A stretch of 11,267 nt of DNA, taken from an uncultured Eubacteriales bacterium (lineage in GTDB: Bacteria; Bacillota; Clostridia; Oscillospirales; Butyricicoccaceae). Of this stretch, positions 5,839-11,267 are shown piece by piece. The position numbers were made by a program, and so were the translations under genes. The notes beneath the pieces were generated by a model, which saw only the letters and a list, made by a program, of their open reading frames with translations, was not told the origin of the DNA and did not search any database. The stretch is from contig CAKUAK010000119.1 of NCBI GenBank assembly GCA_934636325.1, positions 1-11,267 of the forward strand. The letters are read 5' to 3'. Within the stretch, counting starts at the first letter, position 1; every line of letters begins with the position of its first letter.

Positions 5839-6543
5839 TCAGTCCCCCTTTTGTTCGTCATAGGCGCTGCGGGTGACAAAGCGATAGCCCGAGCCCCAGA
5901 TGGTCTTTATATACTGCCAGTCGGGGTCGATCTTGGTGCGCAGATTTTTGATATTTATGGCGACTGCGCCCATGTCGCCGAAGCTGGTGCCCCAGACGTC
6001 GCGGAAGATGTGCTCCTTCGACATGGTCTGCCCGGCGTTGGACATGAGATAGTGCAGCAGATCGAACTCCCTTGTCGAAAGCTCGACCGGCTGCCCCGAT
6101 TTGGAGACCGTCCGGGCGTCTGGATCAAGGGTGATCTCGCCGATGGTCAGGGCGCGGGAGGCGTCGTTCTGGGCAGAGGCCCGGGCGTGGGTGCGCAGAT
6201 GGGCGCATACGCGGGCGACCAGCTCCTCAAGGGCAAAGGGCTTTGTGATGTAATCGTCTGCCCCGACGCCGAGGCCGTTTACTATATCGGGCACGCTGTC
6301 CTTTGCGCTTATGAATATGATGGGACATTCTATACGGCCGCGAACCTTGCGGCAAAGCTCGATGCCGCTTATCCCGCCCATCATTATGTCAAGGAGGATA
6401 AGGTCGAAGCTCTCGAGCTCAAGGATGCCGAGGGCCTCTTCGCCCGAAACGGCGCATCTGACACTCATGCCCTGATCGGTCAGAACATCTGATATAAGCT
6501 GTCTTATGGAAAGATCGTCGTCGACGACCAGAATCTTATTCAA
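5839..6543 (-). CDS. OmpR/PhoB-family response regulator
   Basis: A 234-residue transcription regulator. The receiver domain has the acidic pocket VDDD (8-10), phospho-acceptor Asp52 (LILLDIMM), Ser79 (IFISAKD) and Lys101 (ITKPF), the normal set. The C-terminal winged helix (about 131-226) has the OmpR-type features LTIGEITLDPDARTV, ELSTREFDLLHYLMSNAG, the recognition segment VAINIKNLRTKI and WGSGYRF. The first codon is TTG (6543), because MNKILVVDDD must begin there; GGAGGT lies 7 bases upstream. It is co-transcribed with the kinase (4-base gap) from an extended -10 promoter. It probably controls its own operon and the divergent MMPL operon, whose shared upstream region carries repeated TTATTA elements. 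Confidence 0.95.
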   Translation of the reverse strand: MNKILVVDDDLSIRQLISDVLTDQGMSVRCAVSGEEALGILELESFDLILLDIMMGGISGIELCRKVRGRIECPIIFISAKDSVPDIVNGLGVGADDYITKPFALEELVARVCAHLRTHARASAQNDASRALTIGEITLDPDARTVSKSGQPVELSTREFDLLHYLMSNAGQTMSKEHIFRDVWGTSFGDMGAVAINIKNLRTKIDPDWQYIKTIWGSGYRFVTRSAYDEQKGD

Positions 6544-6595
6544 TTTAAAAACCTCCGTATCTCCGGCGGCAGGCGCCGCGGTTTTGACATATGTA

Positions 6596-6623
6596 ATTAT
6601 ATCAATAAAGTGAGCTTTGGAAA
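6596..6623 (-). promoter_or_regulatory. Extended -10 promoter of the two-component operon
   Basis: On the minus strand a perfect TATAAT (6601-6596) is preceded by TGA, giving the extended -10 TGnTATAAT. The best -35 is TTTCCA (6623-6618, 16 bp spacer), four matches out of six. Start near 6589, with a leader of about 46 bases that contains a GCGGC/GCCGC hairpin and the Shine-Dalgarno GGAGGT. Confidence 0.72.
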
Positions 6624-6631
6624 ATAAAGAA

Positions 6632-6669
6632 TTATTATGTCCTGACGCGGGGTTTATTAAGAATTATTA
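6632..6669. repeat. Three TTATTA direct elements in the divergent control region
   Basis: TTATTA occurs at 6632-6637, 6654-6659 and 6664-6669. The first and third are part of identical 11-mers AAGAATTATTA (6627-6637 and 6659-6669). Offsets are 22 and 10 bp, about two and one helix turns, fitting OmpR-family dimers that bind direct half-sites. They lie upstream of both the minus-strand and plus-strand promoters. Confidence 0.5.
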
Positions 6670-6680
6670 GAAGCCCCGCG
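6646..6680. repeat. GC inverted repeat framing an AT-rich core
   Basis: CGCGGGG (6646-6652) and CCCCGCG (6674-6680) form a perfect 7-bp inverted repeat around a 21-bp AT-rich core that holds two TTATTA elements. No T-run follows on either strand and neither predicted transcript covers it, so it is unlikely to be a terminator. A DNA-level site is more likely. Confidence 0.6.
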
Positions 6681-6686
6681 ATCTCG

Positions 6687-6715
6687 TTGACTTTAGCCCT
6701 TTTCGGGAATAAAAT
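6687..6715 (+). promoter_or_regulatory. Promoter of the MMPL operon
   Basis: TTGACT (6687-6692) and TAAAAT (6710-6715) are spaced by 17 bp, each with one mismatch to the sigma-A consensus. The start should be near 6722, giving a leader of about 40 bases before the ATG at 6762. The -35 box begins 7 bp after the GC inverted repeat. Confidence 0.78.
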
Positions 6716-6761
6716 CCATTGCCGTAAGGAAAACATTACCCATGAACAGGAGTTGAAAGCC

Positions 6762-8858
6762 ATGCTCGAAAAAATGGCCAACCGGCTTACGAGAAGGCCA
6801 AAGCTGGTGATGGCCGTGGCGCTGGTGCTGCTTGCAGCCTGCGTTATCGGCGCCGTCGCCACAAGGATCAATTACGATATCCTGACCTATCTCCCGCCGG
6901 ATATCGACTCATCCAAGGGCGAAAAGCTTTTGGAAGAGCCCTTTAAAATGGCGGCGACGACGATGCTGATCGTCGAGGATATGCCGCCGCAGTACATGTC
7001 CGACCTTCAATCGAGGATAGAAGAGGTCCCCGGGGTCAGCAGCGCCCTCTGTCTTTCAGGCCTGACCGGCGTCCAGATCCCGAAGGATATGCTTCCCGAT
7101 GAGATAAGCGATATCTTCTATTCGGGCGACGCGTCGATGATGATCGTCCAGTACGAGCTTCCCGGCGCATCCGAAGAGACCATGGAAGCTATCGGTCAGG
7201 TCAGAAAGCTGTGCAACGAGCGCTGCTTCCTTGCCGGCTTCTCGGCCGTCATAAAGGATACCAAGGATCTGGTCGATAAAGAGCTTCCGCAGTATGTCGG
7301 CCTTGCCGTTCTTCTTTCCTTTGTTGCCATGTGCCTGACGATGGAATCCTGGCTGCTGCCGGTCATATTCCTTGCCAGCATCGGCATGGCCATCGTTTAC
7401 AACTTCGGCACGAATATCATCCTCGGCGAGATATCCTATATCACACAGGCCATCGCCGCTGTGCTCCAGCTGGGCGTCACGATGGACTATTCGATATTCC
7501 TTTATCACAGATATGTGGAGGAACAGGCCAACTTCGAGGATAAGCGCGACGCCATGGCCGCCGCCATCAAGGCCGCATTCACATCGCTGTCGAGCAGCTC
7601 GCTGACAACGGTGGCCGGCTTCCTGGCCCTCTGCTTCATGCGCCTCCTTCTGGGCCGCGACATCGGCATCGTCATGGCAAAGGGCGTCGTCCTCGGTGTC
7701 GCCACCGTCGTTCTTGTCCTTCCGGCCATGTTGCTTTTGTTTGATGATAAGATCAATAAATACACCCACAAGGTATTTATCCCCAGCTTCAAGCATGTAA
7801 ATAACTTTATTGTAAAGCACAATAAGGCCATAACGGCCGTGTTCCTCATCCTCTTTATCCCGGCTGTTTATTCACAGAGCCACGCCGACGTCTACTATAA
7901 GCTTGACGAGGGTCTGCCCCAGGACATGCCGGCCATAGTTGCCACCAACAAGCTGAAGGACGAGTTCAACATGGCTTCGAGCCACTTTGTCGTCATCCGC
8001 GACGACATCCCTTACCGTGACTGCCTTGACATGATCGACAGGATAGAGCAGGTCAGCGGCGTCGAGAGCGTCGTGGCATACGACAAGTTCGTCAGCAATA
8101 CCATCCCCGAGTTCTTCATCCCTGACAGCATCCGCGATGTCTGCAAGCGCGACGGCATGCAGATAATGATGATAAACTCCAGCTATGAAACGGCATCCGA
8201 TAAGGTCGGAACGCAGGTCGAAGAGATAAACGCCATACTCAAAGAGTACGACGAAAACGCGTATATGACCGGCGAAGCCGTCCTGACAAAAGACCTCATA
8301 GATATAGCCGACAACGATTTCCGCGTCACCAACTATATCTCGATCGCCGCCATACTGATAATCGTCGCCCTGACCTTCCGCTCGGTGTCTATACCGGTCG
8401 TTCTGGTCGCCGCCATAGAGCTGGCCATATTCATGAATGAGGGCGTGTCCTATTTCGCAGGGCAGATCATGCCCTTTATCGCGCCGACCATCATCGGGTG
8501 CGTACAGCTGGGCGCCACCGTCGACTATGCCATCCTGATGACGACCCGCTTCCGCGAAGAGCTCCAGAACGGCAAGGATCGCCGTCAGGCCATGCTCGAC
8601 GCCGCCGCGGTCGCCGATCCTTCGATAATAACATCGGCCCTCGTCCTCTTCTGCGCAACATTGGGGGTAGCCCTCATCTCCAAGATAGAGATCATCGGCA
8701 GCCTCTGCATGTTGCTGGCGCGAGGCTCGATCATATCGGCCGTATGCATACTCTTCCTGCTTCCGGCCATCCTTGTTACCTTCGAGCCGCTGATCGCAAA
8801 GACCAGCATGAGGTGGAAGGAAAAGTCCAAGGCCAAGACCGAAGCCGTTTCGAAATAA
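6762..8858 (+). CDS. MMPL/RND-superfamily transporter
   Basis: A 698-residue membrane exporter of the MMPL type with the two-fold RND layout: TM1 (14-34), an extracytoplasmic loop of about 140 residues (35-177), a TM bundle (178-328), TM7 (355-371), a second loop (372-522) and a final bundle (523-674). Each half carries an Asp-Tyr pair in the fourth helix of its repeat, D242-Y243 (LGVTMDYSIFLYHRY) and D588-Y589 (LGATVDYAILMTTRF). These match the proton-relay pairs known from mycobacterial MmpL3, so proton-driven export of a lipid or amphiphile is likely. The cargo cannot be read from the sequence. I start it at 6762, where AGGAG lies 9 bases upstream. An in-frame TTG at 6687 is ruled out because it is the -35 box. 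A secreted partner follows after 21 bp. Confidence 0.93.
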   Translation: MLEKMANRLTRRPKLVMAVALVLLAACVIGAVATRINYDILTYLPPDIDSSKGEKLLEEPFKMAATTMLIVEDMPPQYMSDLQSRIEEVPGVSSALCLSGLTGVQIPKDMLPDEISDIFYSGDASMMIVQYELPGASEETMEAIGQVRKLCNERCFLAGFSAVIKDTKDLVDKELPQYVGLAVLLSFVAMCLTMESWLLPVIFLASIGMAIVYNFGTNIILGEISYITQAIAAVLQLGVTMDYSIFLYHRYVEEQANFEDKRDAMAAAIKAAFTSLSSSSLTTVAGFLALCFMRLLLGRDIGIVMAKGVVLGVATVVLVLPAMLLLFDDKINKYTHKVFIPSFKHVNNFIVKHNKAITAVFLILFIPAVYSQSHADVYYKLDEGLPQDMPAIVATNKLKDEFNMASSHFVVIRDDIPYRDCLDMIDRIEQVSGVESVVAYDKFVSNTIPEFFIPDSIRDVCKRDGMQIMMINSSYETASDKVGTQVEEINAILKEYDENAYMTGEAVLTKDLIDIADNDFRVTNYISIAAILIIVALTFRSVSIPVVLVAAIELAIFMNEGVSYFAGQIMPFIAPTIIGCVQLGATVDYAILMTTRFREELQNGKDRRQAMLDAAAVADPSIITSALVLFCATLGVALISKIEIIGSLCMLLARGSIISAVCILFLLPAILVTFEPLIAKTSMRWKEKSKAKTEAVSK

Positions 8859-8879
8859 AAGAAAAGGGGTTGCAATCTT

Positions 8880-11255
8880 ATGAAATACAGTAATTTGGCA
8901 AAAAGAACGGCAGCCGGCGCGATGGCCGGTCTCATGCTGGCCTCCGGCATGTCCCAGGCTCTTGCGGCCGATCAGATAACGCCGACCTGCGACGAGGCAT
9001 ATTACGCCACGCTCGATTATTACGGCGGACTTAAAGAGAGCAGCGTCGTAAAGACCTACCGCACATACGGCAATACCAGCATCACCGATTACGGCACATA
9101 TGATAAGATAACCAATCTTACCGACAGCCGCACGCCCTCGGTCTCGGGCGGAAAGGTCAGCTTCGATCTTTCGGGCGATGTTCCCGATAAGCTCTATTTC
9201 GAGGGCACCAGCACACAGCCCTTCACCGATTTCCCATGGACGATCTCCATGTCCTATGCCCTCAACGGAGTACCGGCAACGGCCGAAGAGCTGGTGGGCA
9301 AGACCGGTGTTGTCGATATCACCTTCAACGCCATACCCAATGAAAACGCCTCTGAATACAGCCGAAATAACCTTGTCCTGACGGCCGCCTCGGTGTTCAA
9401 CGGCGACGATATAGTTTCGCTCGAGGCCCCGGGCGCACAGGTGCAGCTGATCGGCAATCTTTACTGCGTGCTTTACGCCGTCCTGCCCGGCGAGGAACAG
9501 CATTTCACGATGCGTGTCGGCAGCGATGATTTCGAGTATTCCGGCATGATCTTTCTTGCCGTCCCGGCTACGCTGAGCCAGCTCGACCAGATCGCCGAAC
9601 TCAAGGATGCCAAAGAAAAGCTCGAGGATTCCTATAACGCCATCAGCGACAGCATGGATGTCATCCTCAATACCCTCGACGGTATGAGCGGCAGCATGAG
9701 CTCGGCCGCCAGCGGCCTCGACAGCCTCAATCAGGCCCGCGGCACCATTTCGGCAGGCAAGGGCGAGGTCTACGACAGCCTCGACGAGGCCCTTGCTTCG
9801 GCAAATGATCTGAGCGTTTCGCTCGAACCCGCGGCCGGTCATCTTGAACAGGCAAGCGCCGCTCTCGACGAGACGGTAGAGCTTCTCAACCGTATGTCGG
9901 GCAATATCACAGGCCTCAGCCCCGAGGTCGAGAATACCCGCAAGCTGCTCAAAAACATGCGCGCCGATCTCGACGAGCTTCAGGATCTGCTCGATGATCT
10001 CGACGATAAGGATCTGACGAGCAAGGGAAGCAAGCTGGCCGTCAGCCTGAGGTCCGACCTCGATAAGCTGGGCAGCAGCATGGACGGCATGAAAAAGACG
10101 GCAAGCTCGATGCGTACAGAGCTTTCCGGCATGGAATCCCAGCTGGCTCAGCTGGAGGACAGCGACAACAAATACGTTACGGTCAACGGTATGACGGTCG
10201 GCGAGATCGAGGGATATGTCAGTCAGGCAAATCAGCTCCACGCCGCATATGAAGCATCGGAGGAATATAAGGATGTCCTGACATTCGAGCAGTTCATTGC
10301 CGCGTATCTTGTTCAGAACGGCCAGAGCGAGCAGGTCGCCGCCGCACAGGCCGCCAAGCTTGCCTCCCTCTATCAGCAGTCCCAGAGCGACAGCTTCCAG
10401 CAGCAGCTGGAGCAGGCCAAAAAGGTCAATAAGATCCTTAAAGAGACCGATATGTCGGTGTCGCAGCTCAAGAATCTTGTCAGCAAGACAAACGATTACG
10501 CATCGCCCATGCTTTCTCAGCTCGAAAGCCTTTGCAGCGCGCTGGGCAGCGATAATCTGAGCGGCGATATGGCTGACCTCTGCAAGCTAATGGGTGATGC
10601 CATCGACGTTCTCGAGGCCCACAACGGCGCGGCCTCCTCAGCGATAGATACACTTAAAGAGGCCAGCAAGCTGGCCGAAAGGCTGACCGACAATGTCGAT
10701 ACGGCTCTGGGTCAGGTCGAAGAGATGATCGGCATCATGAATAAGTACCAGCCGGGTGCACAGCAGGCTATCTCGGATGCCAAGGATCTGGCTTCCTCGG
10801 CCTCCAGGGGCGTGACATCGCTGACAAAGGCCGCAACATCGGCCGAGAACCTTGCAAAGCAGAGCGGCACACAGCTCGACAAGGGCACACAACAGACCCT
10901 TTCAAGCCTTGCCGATATCCTGCGCCGCTCGGCAACAGGCCTCGGCCAGACAGGCACGATACGCAGTGCAAAGGATACGGTAGAAGCCCTCATCGAGGAC
11001 GAATGGGATGCCCATTCCGGAGAGGTCAATAATCTTCTGCTGATGGACGGAACGGCCGCGCCTCAGTCGATGACCGACGAACGCAACACCGGCGTCACGT
11101 CGATCCAGTACATCATGCGCAGCCAGGAAATTACAAAGGACAGCGTCAAGACCGAGGACGACGAAGTTCACGAGACAGAAAAGACCACCTTCTGGCAGCG
11201 TGTCGGAAATATGTTCCGCGACATCTGGAACAGTATAACAGGCCTTTTCAAATAG
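8880..11255 (+). CDS. Secreted coiled-coil partner of the MMPL transporter, unknown function
   Basis: A 791-residue exported protein. Signal peptide 1-29 or 1-30: basic start, hydrophobic AAGAMAGLML, cleavage at ALA-A or AA-D. There is no lipobox and no LPXTG signal. Residues about 35-230 look beta-rich (TLDYYGG, ITDYGTYDKITNLTDS, GGKVSFDLSG, TGVVDITFNA). About 232-700 is mostly helical and rich in Leu, Ser, Ala, Asp and Glu, with coiled-coil stretches near 236-265, 318-425 and 500-700, broken by a segment at 428-500. A charged linker (748-768) leads to an amphipathic end (FWQRVGNMFRDIWNSI) that could touch the membrane. I see no TM helix after the signal. AAAAGGGG lies 10 bases before the ATG and the gene is co-transcribed with the MMPL gene. 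It may be an extracytoplasmic adaptor; long coiled coils also occur in Pip/YhgE-type proteins. GAAAGAGACAGG after the stop hints that the operon continues. Confidence 0.85.
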   Translation: MKYSNLAKRTAAGAMAGLMLASGMSQALAADQITPTCDEAYYATLDYYGGLKESSVVKTYRTYGNTSITDYGTYDKITNLTDSRTPSVSGGKVSFDLSGDVPDKLYFEGTSTQPFTDFPWTISMSYALNGVPATAEELVGKTGVVDITFNAIPNENASEYSRNNLVLTAASVFNGDDIVSLEAPGAQVQLIGNLYCVLYAVLPGEEQHFTMRVGSDDFEYSGMIFLAVPATLSQLDQIAELKDAKEKLEDSYNAISDSMDVILNTLDGMSGSMSSAASGLDSLNQARGTISAGKGEVYDSLDEALASANDLSVSLEPAAGHLEQASAALDETVELLNRMSGNITGLSPEVENTRKLLKNMRADLDELQDLLDDLDDKDLTSKGSKLAVSLRSDLDKLGSSMDGMKKTASSMRTELSGMESQLAQLEDSDNKYVTVNGMTVGEIEGYVSQANQLHAAYEASEEYKDVLTFEQFIAAYLVQNGQSEQVAAAQAAKLASLYQQSQSDSFQQQLEQAKKVNKILKETDMSVSQLKNLVSKTNDYASPMLSQLESLCSALGSDNLSGDMADLCKLMGDAIDVLEAHNGAASSAIDTLKEASKLAERLTDNVDTALGQVEEMIGIMNKYQPGAQQAISDAKDLASSASRGVTSLTKAATSAENLAKQSGTQLDKGTQQTLSSLADILRRSATGLGQTGTIRSAKDTVEALIEDEWDAHSGEVNNLLLMDGTAAPQSMTDERNTGVTSIQYIMRSQEITKDSVKTEDDEVHETEKTTFWQRVGNMFRDIWNSITGLFK

Positions 11256-11267
11256 GAAAGAGACAGG

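Noticed and set aside
5835..5879. A longer histidine kinase starting at 5879 or 5861
   Set aside because: These starts lie inside the response regulator gene and lack a good ribosome binding site, while the ATG at 5834 follows AAGGGGGA.
6687..6761. An upstream TTG start for the MMPL transporter
   Set aside because: That TTG is the -35 box of the promoter, so it lies outside the transcript; AGGAG before the ATG at 6762 decides the start.
7872..10241. A 789-residue open frame on the minus strand across the MMPL and coiled-coil genes
   Set aside because: It spans two convincing plus-strand genes and their junction, and its translation shows no recognisable motif. It is an antisense artefact of GC-rich codon use, as is the shorter frame at 7056-7820.

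Overview
The window looks like chromosomal DNA of a Gram-positive anaerobe of the class Clostridia, perhaps an Oscillospirales/Ruminococcaceae gut bacterium. That is an inference from strong AGGAGG-type ribosome binding sites, two TTG starts, GC-rich third positions, a feoA-feoA-feoB-small Cys protein cluster and MMPL-type export; no rRNA or marker gene fixes the taxon.

Region 1 (about 36-3571, minus strand) is a ferrous iron uptake operon. In transcription order it holds two small FeoA-domain genes, feoB, a 50-residue FeoB-associated Cys-rich membrane protein (518-670) and a small DtxR/MntR-like winged-helix regulator, closed by an intrinsic terminator at 36-78. Its promoter is near-perfect (TTGACA, 17 bp, TATTCT). 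Four copies of a palindrome of form GTTAGCnnnnGCTAAC lie upstream of the -35, at the transcription start, in the feoA leader and in the feoA2-feoB spacer. The feoB leader is a diverged copy of the feoA1 leader. The regulator has the DNA-binding part of its family but seems to lack the usual metal ligands.

Region 2 (3587-4469, minus strand) is one amidohydrolase_2-type metal-dependent hydrolase of unknown substrate. It starts with TTG and has its own candidate promoter overlapped by a small palindrome.

Region 3 (4482-11255) is a divergent signalling and export module. On the minus strand an OmpR-type response regulator (TTG start) and a sensor histidine kinase form a tight two-gene operon. 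On the plus strand an MMPL/RND-type transporter is followed after 21 bp by a 791-residue secreted coiled-coil protein with no predicted transmembrane helix after its signal peptide. The 218 bp between the two operons hold back-to-back promoters, three TTATTA elements and a 7-bp GC inverted repeat framing two of them. I infer that the two-component system senses something at the cell surface and controls the transporter and its extracytoplasmic partner. That pair is the best candidate in this window for a poorly described system. The plus-strand operon may continue past the right edge. No stretch over 300 bases lacks a gene, and I saw no tRNA, rRNA, CRISPR array or insertion sequence.
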